DNA of 64,000 bases. Source: Providencia stuartii. Its GTDB lineage: Bacteria > Pseudomonadota > Gammaproteobacteria > Enterobacterales > Enterobacteriaceae. The notes beneath the pieces are model-generated. The model saw nothing but the letters and a program-made list of their open reading frames with translations. It was not told the origin of the DNA and did no database searches. Location of the stretch: NCBI GenBank assembly GCA_900455155.1, contig UGUC01000003.1:372001-436000 (forward strand), written 5' to 3'. Below, piece after piece: positions 1-9,611 of this stretch. How positions within the stretch are numbered: position 1 is the stretch's first letter; each line of letters opens with the position of its first letter. The position numbers were made by a program, and so were the translations under genes.

Positions 1-769
1 AATACGTTTTTACCTCTTCATCAGTGACTGATTGTGGAGGTAAAGCTGCCGCGTCTATTTCTACATAGCTAACTTGCACTTTCTCAGGAGCAATAAAGCT
101 ATCCTGATTCGCATTATAGTAAGCTTTAATTTCATCTTCAGTCGCCGTCTGCTTTGCTTGTTCATCGGCTAACGAAAGGGTCGCTACACGAATCTCGCGC
201 TCTTGTAAAACGAGCTCTGCATATGTTTTCACTTCTGAAGGTAGCGCAAAATCGGTTTTAATAAATGAATCAGAAAGCTGAGAGAGAATTAAATTAGCAC
301 GGACTTGTTCCGCTAAGTTATCAGCACTGTAGTTATTTGCTGCCAATATCTGACGATACTTATCGCCATCAAATTTTCCATTAGTTTGGAACACTGGCAT
401 TTCAAAAATTGCATCCTTTACCTGCTGATCACTGGCAGATAAGTTTAATTCATTAGCATATTCAGCCATTAACGTACTGTTAATCAAGTTATTTAAAACC
501 TGATTACGCAAAAATTTCATGCTCTCTTCATTGCCAGCAATTTCAGAGAACTTATCACCCAAGGAATCTTGTAAAGACTGACGCTCTTGCGAGAAAGCCG
601 TTTGGAATTGCTCCCTGCTAATTGACTGTCCATTAACTTTAGCAGCATCATTACTTGAACCGCCAATCATGTAACCAGCAACCCCTGTCAGCACGAATGA
701 CAGGATAATAATAGCCAGTAGCACTTTGATAAAAGGACTGTTCGCTTTCGTGCGTAGATTGTCCATCAT
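1..769 (-). CDS. ppiD: PpiD periplasmic folding chaperone (N-terminal part, runs off the window)
   Basis: Inner-membrane-anchored SurA-like chaperone and parvulin-type peptidyl-prolyl isomerase that works near the Sec translocon on emerging outer-membrane and periplasmic proteins. I translated the reverse strand from the ATG at 769: the frame stays open to the window edge (256 codons). It begins MMDNLRTKANSPFIK, followed by one membrane segment (about residues 14-36) and then a SurA_N-like region. The start of the family in E. coli (MMDSLRTAANS) matches. The C-terminal two thirds, including the parvulin domain, lie outside the window. It sits downstream of hupB as in E. coli, separated by a terminator at 835-864, so it probably has its own promoter. 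Confidence 0.93.
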   Translation of the reverse strand, partial: MMDNLRTKANSPFIKVLLAIIILSFVLTGVAGYMIGGSSNDAAKVNGQSISREQFQTAFSQERQSLQDSLGDKFSEIAGNEESMKFLRNQVLNNLINSTLMAEYANELNLSASDQQVKDAIFEMPVFQTNGKFDGDKYRQILAANNYSADNLAEQVRANLILSQLSDSFIKTDFALPSEVKTYAELVLQEREIRVATLSLADEQAKQTATEDEIKAYYNANQDSFIAPEKVQVSYVEIDAAALPPQSVTDEEVKTY

Positions 770-834
770 AAAAAGGCTTAACTCCGCTTGTTAAATTCAA
801 TTTCCTAATAATACGCTAATCTTAACCCAGATTG

Positions 835-864
835 AAAAAAAAGCGCACCATTTCCATGATGCGC
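835..864 (-). terminator. Rho-independent terminator after hupB
   Basis: On the minus strand a 9-bp stem (GCGCATCAT / ATGGTGCGC, one G-T pair) closes a GGAA tetraloop and is followed directly by eight T. It ends the hupB transcript before ppiD. Confidence 0.9.
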
Positions 865-941
865 CTCTATATTAGCTGATTAATATTATTCAGTCAGTGT
901 GTGTTTTAGAAAAAATAAAACAAAACCAAAAGAAAACTGAA

Positions 942-1217
942 TTAGCTATTAACCGCGTCTTTTAAACCTTTGCCCGGACGGAAAGCAGGTACTTTCGCCG
1001 CAGCGATCTTAATCTCTTTACCTGTTTGTGGGTTACGTCCTGTACGAGCGGCACGCTCACGAACAGTGAATGTACCAAAGCCAACTAAAGCAACATCGTC
1101 ACCTTTGCTTAGTGAAGTCGTTACAGATGCAACAAACGCATCAACAACGCGACCAGCTGCAGCTTTAGAAATGTTCGCTTCAGAAGCGATTTGATCAATC
1201 AGTTGAGACTTATTCAC
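942..1217 (-). CDS. hupB: DNA-binding protein HU-beta
   Basis: Small histone-like nucleoid protein that bends DNA non-specifically as homodimer or HU-alpha/beta heterodimer. The protein is 91 aa from a GTG start at 1217 (GTG AAT AAG TCT), matching the N terminus NKSQLIDxIA of E. coli HU-beta (90 aa). The family signature [20 protein letters not shown] is present in the DNA-binding arm region (about residues 46-65). An in-frame ATG lies 33 codons upstream, but homology and the GGGGA ribosome-binding site just before the GTG favour the short form. It lies downstream of lon as in E. coli, with a terminator on each side. Confidence 0.97.
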   Translation of the reverse strand: MNKSQLIDQIASEANISKAAAGRVVDAFVASVTTSLSKGDDVALVGFGTFTVRERAARTGRNPQTGKEIKIAAAKVPAFRPGKGLKDAVNS

Positions 1218-1368
1218 TCTTATCATCCCCATATTAGTTTTGACTATGATCTTAATTAGGCTATTTAAGCTAATTAATGATGCAGCCGTTATATCAATCC
1301 TGAATGCCAATGGCAAGAGAACAGATTACATCCAAATAATTATCAGAATCATCGTTAAATTAGCGACG

Positions 1369-1406
1369 AAAAAAAAGACTGACAACCCCTAAATTAGCTG
1401 TCAGTC
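1369..1406 (-). terminator. Rho-independent terminator after lon
   Basis: Minus-strand stem GACTGACA / TGTCAGTC (8 bp, 14-nt loop) followed by eight T. It lies 25 bases past the lon stop. Confidence 0.92.
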
Positions 1407-1430
1407 TCATTTTTATGTAAACTTCTTGAT

Positions 1431-3876
1431 TCAGCTCACTCTTTTTGACTTATTTTTTACGATTTCCGCACCAAATGGTGGGTTCGCTAGTGCTAAAGAG
1501 AGTACCTCTTCAATTGTTTTAACCGGATGAATTTCCAAATCTGCAATAACGTTTTCTGGAATTTCTTCCAAGTCACGTTTATTCTCAAATGGAATTAATA
1601 CTGTCTTGATGCCACCGCGGTGTGCCGCAAGTAATTTCTCTTTCAGACCACCAATCGGTAAAAACAAGACCTCTTAAAGTAATTTCACCCGTCATTGCTA
1701 CATCAGCTTTAACAGGATTCCCCGTTAAACAAGACACCAACGCGGTTGACATTGCAATCCCCGCACTTGGGCCATCTTTTGGCGTCGCACCTTCCGGAAC
1801 GTGTACATGGATATCGCGTTTTTCATAGAAATCGCTATTGATACCCAGTTTTTCTGCTCGAGCACGTACTACGGTTAATGCCGCTTGGATGGATTCCTGC
1901 ATAACTTCACCGAGTGAACCGGTATACGTGAGTTTACCTTTGCCCGGAACACAAGCTGTCTCAATGGTTAATAAATCACCACCTACTTCTGTCCATGCAA
2001 GACCTGTCACTTGACCAACTCGGTTTTCAGTATCTGCTTGCCCGTAATCGAATTTGCGCACACCTAAAAAGTCTTTTAGGTTGTCAGCGTTAATTTCGAT
2101 ATGTTTAAGCTTTTTATCCATCAATAAGGCTTTCACCGCTTTACGGCACAATTTCGAAATTTCACGTTCGAGGCCACGCACACCAGCTTCACGCGTGTAA
2201 TAACGAATAATACCGATTAATGCACTGTCATCGATGGTTAGCTCACCTTTTTTCAAGGCATTACGCTGAACTTGTTTTGGCAATAAGTGTTGCTTAGCAA
2301 TATTCAGCTTTTCATCTTCCGTATAACCGGAAAGACGGATCACTTCCATACGGTCAAGTAACGGCGCTGGGATGTTCATTGAGTTCGACGTAGCAACAAA
2401 CATCACATCTGACAGATCGTAATCCACTTCCAAATAGTGATCGTTAAAGGCGACGTTTTGCTCAGGATCTAATACCTCTAACAATGCGGATGCTGGATCG
2501 CCACGCATATCAGAAGACATTTTATCGATCTCATCTAACAGGAATAGTGGGTTTTTTACCCCAACTTTTGCCATTTTCTGGATCAATTTACCCGGCATAG
2601 AACCGATATAGGTACGACGGTGACCACGGATCTCCGCTTCGTCACGCACACCACCTAACGCCATACGGGTATACTGGCGCCCTGTCGCTTTCGCAATAGA
2701 TTGCCCAAGAGAAGTTTTACCAACCCCCGGAGGCCCTACCAGACATAAAATAGGCCCTTTAATTTTGCTAACACGGCTTTGTACTGCCAGATACTCTAAA
2801 ATACGCTCTTTAACGCGCTCTAAGCCATAATGGTCTTTATCAAGGACTTCTTGCGCCTTAACAAGATCTTTTTTCACTTTGCTGCGCGCATGCCATGGCA
2901 CCTGCACCATCCAGTCAATATAGCTACGTACGACGGTGGCTTCAGCCGACATCGGAGACATCATTTTTAGCTTCTGCAACTCAGCTTCCGCTTTTTCATG
3001 AGCCTCTTTTGGCATCTTCGCTTCTTCAATTTTACGTTTCAGCGCTTCGTATTCATCTGGCGCGTCATCCATTTCACCAAGCTCTTTTTGAATCGCTTTC
3101 ATTTGCTCATTCAAATAGTATTCGCGTTGGCTTTTTTCCATCTGTTTTTTAACACGATTACGGATGCGTTTTTCAACTTGCAGCAGCTCAGTTTCTGACT
3201 CCATCATGGCCATCAGGAACTCAACACGCTCGGCGACATTCGCCATCTCCAATACGCGCTGTTTATCTGCCAATTTCAATGGCATATGAGAAGCTATTGT
3301 GTCCGCTAGTTTATCGAGTTGATCTTGTTCAATCGAGTGTAGCGAGGTCAGCACCTCAGGCGGAATTTTTTTGTTCAGTTTGATGTAGCTTTCGAACTGA
3401 CTGACTATCGTGCGATAAAGAACCTCTTGTTCTTTTTCATCAAGAAGCTCTGCAACTTGCGTTTTAGCACCCGCTTCATTGTAAAAGTTATCAGTTCCCG
3501 CAACGTGTTTCACTGATTCAGGCTGTAACAGTTCAGCTTGTGCTAAGAAATATTCACCATTGTCAGTTAAACTGCTTATGCGTGCTCTTCTTAAACCTTC
3601 AACTAATACTTTAACTGTGCCATCGGGCAATTTCAGCATTTGAATAACTGAAGCAACGGTGCCAACAGAAAATAAATCGTTAACCCCAGGCTCATCAGTT
3701 GAGGCCTCTTTTTGGGCTACCAGCATTACTTGCTTGTCATGATCCATCGCTGCTTCCAGACTGTGAATGGATTTTTCACGTCCAACAAACAGTGGGATCA
3801 CCATATGTGGGTACACCACTACATCACGCAGAGGCAATACTGGTATTTCTATGCGTTCGGAACGCTCAGGATTCAT
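1431..3876 (-). CDS. lon: ATP-dependent protease Lon (one-base frameshift near the 3' end)
   Basis: Cytoplasmic AAA+ serine protease that degrades misfolded and regulatory proteins. In order: N-terminal substrate domain ([20 protein letters not shown]), coiled coil, AAA+ module with Walker A GPPGVGKT and Walker [11 protein letters not shown], and protease domain with the catalytic serine in KDGPSAG. The frame breaks at the A run 1660-1664 ([12 protein letters not shown] becomes GLVFTDWW); removing one A restores the family reading through the catalytic lysine ([13 protein letters not shown]). The break falls between the catalytic Ser and Lys, so a real frameshift would kill the protease. The repaired length is 814 aa against 784 in E. 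coli, mostly because of an insertion after about residue 117. A sigma-32 promoter lies upstream. Confidence 0.96.
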
Positions 3877-3979
3877 AAAGCTCTCTCTTCGTTTAGCTTA
3901 CGCTAGTTTAAGGGTTTCCAACTATTGTTTAGAAAGTAATTATTTTAAAAACAAAGAAACCACACTCAGAATATAAACT

Positions 3980-4006
3980 ATATGGGGATAAGATTTTAGC
4001 ATTCAA
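3980..4006 (-). promoter_or_regulatory. Heat-shock (sigma-32) promoter of lon
   Basis: Minus strand TTGAAT (4006-4001), a 13-nt spacer, then CCCCATAT (3987-3980). This fits the sigma-32 pattern CTTGAA-N13..15-CCCCAT and resembles the E. coli lon promoter as I recall it (GTTGAATG...CCCCATATA). It lies about 104 bases upstream of the lon ATG. Confidence 0.82.
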
Positions 4007-4021
4007 TGGGTACTTGAAGAT

Positions 4022-4056
4022 AAAAAGTGAAATGAGGGGAGGATCCCTCATTTCAC
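4022..4056 (-). terminator. Rho-independent terminator after clpX
   Basis: Minus-strand 12-bp perfect stem GTGAAATGAGGG / CCCTCATTTCAC followed by TTTTT. It separates clpX from the lon heat-shock promoter. Confidence 0.9.
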
Positions 4057-4086
4057 TGATAACTTTTTGGTGCTAAATCCCAGGCG

Positions 4087-5364
4087 CTAATTATCACCAG
4101 AGGCTTGGGCATCAGGCTTGCTGTAGATCAGTAATGGCTCTGATTGTTCATTAATCACATTCTCATCAACAACGACTTTTTCAACACCTTCCATAGAAGG
4201 CAGATCGTACATTGTATTTAGTAATGCGGCTTCAACAATTGAGCGTAAGCCACGAGCCCCGGTTTTACGAGCCATTGCCTTTTTAGCAATCGCTTTTAAG
4301 GCTTCTTCACGGAACTCTAACTCTGTCCCTTCAAGGCTAAATAGCGCTTGATATTGCTTGGTTAATGCGTTCTTCGGTTCCTGCAAAATCTGAATCAATG
4401 CTTCTTCACTCAATTCAGTTAATGTCGCAACAACAGGCAAACGACCAATAAACTCAGGGATCAGACCAAATTTGATTAAATCTTCTGGTTCTGTTTGCGT
4501 TAACAACTCACCTTCACTGATTTTGTCAGATTCGCCTTTGACTTCCGCAGCGAAACCAATACCTGAACGTGTGTTTAAACGCTGACCGATGACTTTATCA
4601 AGCCCTGCAAACGCACCACCACAGATAAATAAGATTTTAGAGGTATCAACCTGTAAAAACTCTTGTTGAGGATGCTTGCGACCACCTTGTGGAGGAACCG
4701 CCGCCACTGTTCCTTCAATGAGTTTCAGTAGCGCTTGCTGTACCCCTTCCCCTGAAACATCACGGGTAATGGATGGGTTATCTGATTTACGCGAAATTTT
4801 GTCAATTTCATCAATGTAAACAATACCGCGTTGAGCTTTTTCTACATCGTAGTCGCATTTTTGCAGTAATTTTTGGATGATATTTTCGACATCTTCCCCC
4901 ACGTAACCCGCTTCGGTTAATGTGGTTGCATCAGCCATCGTAAATGGCACATCCAAGTAACGAGCCAACGTCTCAGCCAACAGTGTTTTACCGCTACCTG
5001 TTGGGCCGATCAGCAAAATATTACTTTTACCAAGCTCTACCCCTTCAGCAGTGGTATCTCCATTACGTAAACGCTTGTAATGGTTATAAACAGCAACAGA
5101 AAGTACTTTCTTCGCTTGTTCTTGACCTATGACGTAATCATCAAGATGCTCTCTAATTTCATGGGGAGTAGGCAGTGCACTACGCTCACGATGAGGAGCT
5201 AACTCTTTGATCTCTTCACGGATGATATCGAGGCATAAATCGACACATTCATCACAAATATAGACTGACGGACCGGCAATCAGCTTGCGGACTTCATGCT
5301 GACTTTTTCCGCAGAAAGAGCAGTACAACAGCTTACCTGACCCCTCTTTGCGTTTTTCTGTCAT
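4087..5364 (-). CDS. clpX: ATP-dependent Clp protease unfoldase subunit ClpX
   Basis: AAA+ unfoldase that recognises tagged substrates (for example ssrA) and feeds them to ClpP. It has 425 aa (E. coli 424). The N-terminal zinc-binding domain carries Cys15, Cys18, Cys37 and Cys40 (LLYCSFCGK...ICDECVDLC). The AAA+ module has Walker A GPTGSGKT and Walker [11 protein letters not shown]; the ClpP-docking loop IGF motif appears as [14 protein letters not shown] ribosome-binding site precedes the ATG. It lies 111 bases downstream of clpP in the same direction and ends in a strong terminator. Confidence 0.98.
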   Translation of the reverse strand: MTEKRKEGSGKLLYCSFCGKSQHEVRKLIAGPSVYICDECVDLCLDIIREEIKELAPHRERSALPTPHEIREHLDDYVIGQEQAKKVLSVAVYNHYKRLRNGDTTAEGVELGKSNILLIGPTGSGKTLLAETLARYLDVPFTMADATTLTEAGYVGEDVENIIQKLLQKCDYDVEKAQRGIVYIDEIDKISRKSDNPSITRDVSGEGVQQALLKLIEGTVAAVPPQGGRKHPQQEFLQVDTSKILFICGGAFAGLDKVIGQRLNTRSGIGFAAEVKGESDKISEGELLTQTEPEDLIKFGLIPEFIGRLPVVATLTELSEEALIQILQEPKNALTKQYQALFSLEGTELEFREEALKAIAKKAMARKTGARGLRSIVEAALLNTMYDLPSMEGVEKVVVDENVINEQSEPLLIYSKPDAQASGDN

Positions 5365-5475
5365 CAGTTGACCTCACTTATCGTCAAACTACCCTGTTTA
5401 TTTGCTGGATAAACAACCTAAAACAGGATAATAAATTTCTTTAATATTAATTAAGTATGGATAAATCCTAGCTAA

Positions 5476-6096
5476 TTAACGGCTAGTATAAATATGGTCG
5501 ACCAAACCATACTCTTTGGCTTCATCTGCAGACAAGAAACGATCGCGTTCAGTATCACGATTAATCTCTTCAACTGATTTACCTGTGTGCAATGCCATTA
5601 ATTCATTCATTCGAGTTTTCACTTTCAGAATTTCCTGAGCGTGAATTTGAATGTCTGTCGCTTGCCCTTGATAACCGCCCAATGGTTGGTGGATCATCAC
5701 ACGAGAGTTCGGCAAGCAGAAGCGTTTGCCTTTAGTCCCCGCAGCCAGTAAGAAAGAGCCCATAGAGCAAGCTTGCCCCATACAGATTGTGCTGACATCC
5801 GGCTTAATAAATTGCATTGTGTCATAGATAGACATACCTGCGGTGATCACACCACCAGGGGAGTTGATGTAAAGTTGGATATCTTTTTCTGGGTTTTCCG
5901 CTTCCAGAAATAGCATCTGTGCGACAATTAAGTTCGCCATATGATCTTCCACCTGACCTGTCAGGAAGATAATACGTTCTTTTAACAGACGTGAATAAAT
6001 ATCGTATGAACGTTCACCCCGAGAGGTCTGCTCAATGACCATTGGCACTAGAGCCATTTGGGATGCTAGATTTTCCTGACCGCCAAAATATGACAT
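5476..6096 (-). CDS. clpP: ATP-dependent Clp protease proteolytic subunit ClpP
   Basis: Serine protease subunit forming the double-heptameric chamber that works with ClpX and ClpA. It has 206 aa (E. coli 207). The catalytic triad is visible at Ser111 (GQACSMGSF), His136 ([10 protein letters not shown]) and Asp185 in the DTERDRF segment, all at E. coli precursor positions. The N-terminal region contains the short propeptide before [10 protein letters not shown]. An AGGAG ribosome-binding site lies before the ATG at 6096. It is the first gene of clpP-clpX. Confidence 0.98.
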   Translation of the reverse strand: MSYFGGQENLASQMALVPMVIEQTSRGERSYDIYSRLLKERIIFLTGQVEDHMANLIVAQMLFLEAENPEKDIQLYINSPGGVITAGMSIYDTMQFIKPDVSTICMGQACSMGSFLLAAGTKGKRFCLPNSRVMIHQPLGGYQGQATDIQIHAQEILKVKTRMNELMALHTGKSVEEINRDTERDRFLSADEAKEYGLVDHIYTSR

Positions 6097-6659
6097 CGAA
6101 ATCTCCTATTAAAAACTATCTGGTGCTTGCGCCTAAATTTGCTGTTTGTTCGACTTTTAAGCATTCTAAGCAGCAAACAAACAGTTTGTCTTTAAAAATT
6201 CTCTATCTTGCCTATTTCCACTATTATCTCATCTCGTTATTTCTTTTAAGTTAACTAAAAAGCTGTTAATAGAGATGAGCATGAACACAGCGAATGACGC
6301 CGTAGAAAACAAGACCCACTATAAAATAGTTTAACACAAGTCTGTAAGGATTCACGGATTTGTTCTTTCAGATAACCGAGAACCAAACAGCCTATCTTAT
6401 GTGAATATACCGCAGCGCTTATAATAAAATTAGGGCGAAAATGTGATTTTCAAGACGATTGGTGCGCCTACCTTAAATAATTCGAGTGGTAATAAAGCGA
6501 CAAGTAAGCCATCTTAGGCAGCACAAATGGCTAATAACCCCCAAGCTCAGCCTCTATCTAGGCACCCTCACCCTAACTTGAAATGTGATAACTCTAATTG
6601 GCAAAAAACCCGCAGCGCAATGCCACGGGTTTATTATTTGCACAACTGAAAAAGCGAAA
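6097..6659. other. Gene-free stretch between tig and clpP
   Basis: 563 bases with no supportable gene. It should hold the clpP promoter(s) on the minus strand; I found no convincing sigma-32 box here. There is an inverted repeat CTGTTTGTT (6142-6150) / AACAAACAG (6176-6184) just upstream of clpP, and the tig terminator at the far end. The middle (about 6475-6595) may be a decayed copy of an intergenic repeat. Confidence 0.5.
6603..6633 (-). terminator. Rho-independent terminator after tig
   Basis: Minus-strand stem AACCCG / CGGGTT with inner GCA / TGC pairing, followed by TTTT, 27 bases beyond the tig stop. Confidence 0.8.
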
Positions 6660-7964
6660 TTAACCCGCTTGAACTTGGTTCATCAGTTCTGTGAAGTTAG
6701 TTTCTTTTTCAGTCACTTTCGCAACTTCAAGAACTTTCTCAACCGCTTGTTCTTCTAATGCTAAGTTACGAACACTATTCATCAGCTCATTATTTTTGCT
6801 GTAGTATTCGATAACTTCTGCTGGATCTTCATAAGCTGACGCCATTTCTTCGATCAATGCTTTAACACGATCTTCATCAGCTTTCAGCTCATTAGCGCTG
6901 ATCACTTCACCTAACAGCAGACCGATAACAACGCGACGTTTTGCTTGTTCTTCGAACAGTTCACGTGGCAGTTCCATCGCTTGCTTCTCGTTACCACCAA
7001 AGCGTTGCGCAGCTTGACGACGCAGAACGTCAATTTCGCCATCAACCACAGCAGCAGGAACTTCGATTTCGTTTGCGTTAACTAGACCATCTAAAACTTG
7101 CGCTTTAATACGGTTACGAACTGCATTTTTCAGTTCACGTTCCATATTTTTACGAACTTCAGCACGCAGACCTTCTAAAGTACCATCAACGATACCGAAA
7201 CGCTTGATGAACTCTTCAGTGAATTCTGGCAGTTCACGTTGCTCAACTTTCTTCAGAACGATAGCAAACTTCGCTGCTTTACCTTTCAGGTTTTCAGCGT
7301 GGTAATCTTCTGGGAAGTTAACTTCGATATCAAACTCTTCGCCTGCTTTGTGACCAACGATGCCATCTTCAAAGCCAGGGATCATACGACCTTCGCCCAT
7401 AACCAGTGCGAAATCTTCTGCTTTGCCGCCTTCGAACTCTTCACCATCGATTGAGCCAGTGAAGTTAATAGTGATACGTGAATCCGCAGTTGCCGCTTCA
7501 GAAACTTCTTTCCACTGAGCTTGTTGCTTACGCAGCGTTTCCAGCATGTTTTCCAGATCTTCATCTTTTACAGAAACAACTGGTTTTTCAACTTCGATAG
7601 TTTCCAGACCTTTCAGCTCGATTTCTGGATAAACTTCGAATTCAACTGAGTAAACAAAATCTTTACCATCTTCCAGCATTTCAGGTTTGTAGCTAGGCGC
7701 ACCTGCTGGATTGATTTTTTGTTCGATGATCGCGTTGATGAAGTTACGTTGCATCACATCGCCCAGAACGTCTTGCATAACAGACGCGCCGTAACGCTGT
7801 TTAACGATGTTCATTGGTACTTTCCCTTTACGGAAACCATCAACACGTACTTTCTTCGCGACATTAACCAGCTCGCTGTTTACTGCTTTTTCAATATCGG
7901 CAGCAGGAACGGTGATTGTTACACGACGCCCAAGGCCTTGAGTCGTTTCAACAGAAACTTGCAT
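6660..7964 (-). CDS. tig: Trigger factor
   Basis: Ribosome-associated chaperone and peptidyl-prolyl isomerase that binds nascent chains at the exit tunnel. It has 434 aa (E. coli 432). The N-terminal ribosome-binding domain has the signature GFRKGKVP (about residues 43-50). The FKBP-like PPIase domain spans roughly 150-245 (the segment with [15 protein letters not shown]), and a helical C-terminal chaperone domain follows. A GAGG ribosome-binding site precedes the ATG. It lies upstream of clpP as in E. coli and has a near-consensus promoter at 8124-8152. Confidence 0.98.
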   Translation of the reverse strand: MQVSVETTQGLGRRVTITVPAADIEKAVNSELVNVAKKVRVDGFRKGKVPMNIVKQRYGASVMQDVLGDVMQRNFINAIIEQKINPAGAPSYKPEMLEDGKDFVYSVEFEVYPEIELKGLETIEVEKPVVSVKDEDLENMLETLRKQQAQWKEVSEAATADSRITINFTGSIDGEEFEGGKAEDFALVMGEGRMIPGFEDGIVGHKAGEEFDIEVNFPEDYHAENLKGKAAKFAIVLKKVEQRELPEFTEEFIKRFGIVDGTLEGLRAEVRKNMERELKNAVRNRIKAQVLDGLVNANEIEVPAAVVDGEIDVLRRQAAQRFGGNEKQAMELPRELFEEQAKRRVVIGLLLGEVISANELKADEDRVKALIEEMASAYEDPAEVIEYYSKNNELMNSVRNLALEEQAVEKVLEVAKVTEKETNFTELMNQVQAG

Positions 7965-8321
7965 CTTCTTACCTCAAAAAAAATCTTAGTGATCGGTCTA
8001 CTCCAGAGTTTGGTCATTAAATCATAACGACCTTCTCCCTTCCAGAACCGGGGGCGTTGCTTACACAACGGTCATCCCTGATATCAGAAGCGTCCCGAAA
8101 CCTTACTGAAAATTAGACGCGACATTATACCGATGCAGATGCTCCGAGTCGAGAAAAGCTGATAAAAGAAGCGATCAATCCGCTTTATTTGTGACTTTTC
8201 CGACTAAAAAATGTCTTCTCCACGCAAATTGGAGAAAAAATGCTCATCGAAATTAATGTCAACATCGTAAAATGATGTGAATCATTTCATCACAATGACA
8301 GTAAAACAGAGAATGAGTCAA
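7965..8321. other. Gene-free stretch between bolA and tig
   Basis: 357 bases. It contains the tig promoter (8124-8152) and therefore a tig leader of about 150 nt containing GC-rich segments (around 8040-8095). No ORF is supportable. Confidence 0.6.
8124..8152 (-). promoter_or_regulatory. Sigma-70 promoter of tig
   Basis: Minus strand -35 TCGACT (8152-8147), 17-nt spacer, -10 TATAAT (8129-8124). The -10 is perfect and the -35 matches 4 of 6. It predicts a start near 8117 and a leader of about 150 nt. Confidence 0.75.
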
Positions 8322-8660
8322 TCAGCCGTTTGTTTTACCACCACCACGACATGCAGGTGAATTTAATGCCGTATCCGCCAATTCCCCCCATTCTGTCGGG
8401 GTATACGTATGGAGCGCTAATGCGTGGATACTTCCTGCTAATTCGTCCGCCAAAATAGCATAAATTTCGCGATGACGGCCAACCATACGTTTATTTTCAA
8501 ATTTTTCACTGACTAAAACCACCTTAAAGTGGCTTTCTGAACCAGCAGGCACATTGTGTTGATAGCTTTCATTGATCACTTCAAGATGAGCAGGTTCAAA
8601 GGCTGTATGCAACTTTTGCTGAATACGTGACTGCATATTCTGCGGTGCATTTATCCCCAT
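8322..8660 (-). CDS. bolA: BolA-family transcriptional regulator / iron-sulfur adaptor
   Basis: BolA is a stationary-phase and stress-linked regulator affecting cell shape and biofilm; the family also partners monothiol glutaredoxins. The protein is 112 aa from the ATG at 8660, chosen because AAAGGAGT lies just upstream and the homologous part ([13 protein letters not shown]...) follows directly. A longer in-frame ATG at 8732 would add a lysine-rich tail without family support. Core motifs are [30 protein letters not shown] and [14 protein letters not shown]. It is divergent from yajG, as in E. coli. Confidence 0.95.
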   Translation of the reverse strand: MGINAPQNMQSRIQQKLHTAFEPAHLEVINESYQHNVPAGSESHFKVVLVSEKFENKRMVGRHREIYAILADELAGSIHALALHTYTPTEWGELADTALNSPACRGGGKTNG

Positions 8661-8906
8661 AAAAATAACTCCTTTCTTCAACCAACATTTACGTTTTTTT
8701 TTGTTATCTTTTTTTGTCACGGTAGAGGACAATCACTCTACAATGATATGATAAATACCCGCTTTGGCGAATTTTTTCTAAAATGGTTGTCTAACCCTTT
8801 AGAAAATCCGTCACAATGGCACTATACCCTATAAAACATAACAGGGTTCGTTAGATTGCACCATAACGGAACAGACTCAATTAGGAAAGATTAACTGGAA
8901 AAAATT

Positions 8907-9485
8907 ATGTTAAGAAAACTTTGTTTTCCACTTTTTGCACTATTTCTTCTAGCAGGTTGTGCAACAAGCAATAACACTTTATCGCTCGAACCCAAAATCA
9001 CGCTACCTGCGCGCAACCCGACACTCAATGCAACCGCAATTAGTGTGAGTAGCGTTGATAACCGACCATCAAAATCACTTACGGAACTCAACCGTAATGG
9101 GAGTTTAGTGGTCTTGTCACCTTCGCGTGATCCTCGCTATTTAATGCAAGAAGCGGTTGAGAAACAAATGGCAGCACGTGGTTTTATGGTGTCGTCACCC
9201 GCGAGTGTTAACTTAGTCGTACAATTAAATCAATTAAACGCCCAAGTCACTGAAGGCAGTCTACGTCACAATATCACGGTAAACACCAGTGTGACCGTTA
9301 ATGCGACAGCGCCTAACGGCTCGACGAAATCACGTACTTTTACGCGTAATTACAACAACCAAGAATTACTTGGTGCAAGTAACGATAAAATAGAAAAAGC
9401 GATCAATATCGCGTTAACAGATTTAATTAATGATATGGCAAATGACCAAGAATTGACGCAGTTTATTAGACAAAACGCTCGGTAA
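8907..9485 (+). CDS. yajG: YajG family outer-membrane lipoprotein
   Basis: Predicted lipoprotein of unknown function, 192 aa (the same length as E. coli YajG). A type II signal peptide ends in the lipobox LLAGC with the lipidated Cys at residue 18. The mature part has the family-like segment DNRPSKSLTEL. It is divergent from bolA and upstream of ampG, the same neighbourhood as E. coli, where yajG-ampG form an operon. A stem-loop at 9507-9532 may attenuate read-through into ampG. Confidence 0.92.
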   Translation: MLRKLCFPLFALFLLAGCATSNNTLSLEPKITLPARNPTLNATAISVSSVDNRPSKSLTELNRNGSLVVLSPSRDPRYLMQEAVEKQMAARGFMVSSPASVNLVVQLNQLNAQVTEGSLRHNITVNTSVTVNATAPNGSTKSRTFTRNYNNQELLGASNDKIEKAINIALTDLINDMANDQELTQFIRQNAR

Positions 9486-9506
9486 TCGCCCTTCATTATT
9501 ATACGG

Positions 9507-9532
9507 TAAGAGCCTATTTCTATAGGCTCTTA
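9507..9532 (+). terminator. Stem-loop between yajG and ampG
   Basis: Stem TAAGAGCCTAT / ATAGGCTCTTA (11 bp, 4-nt loop). There is no real T tract after it, so it may be an attenuator or mRNA-stabilising hairpin rather than a full terminator. Confidence 0.6.
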
Positions 9533-9611
9533 AAAGTGTGGTGCTATTACTACAATAAGCAACCAATAACGGAAGTCCTCTATTTTACAAATAACCAATC
9601 ATAGGAAGATT

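Noticed and set aside
970..1194. Plus-strand ORF opposite hupB
   Set aside because: Antisense shadow of a well-conserved gene; no homology or ribosome-binding site.
6142..6184. CTGTTTGTT / AACAAACAG inverted repeat upstream of clpP as a defined operator
   Set aside because: Short arms with a 25-base loop in AT-rich DNA; no known factor fits. Mentioned only in the gap entry.
8661..8906. Gearbox promoter of bolA
   Set aside because: Expected from E. coli, but I could not place a convincing site by eye.
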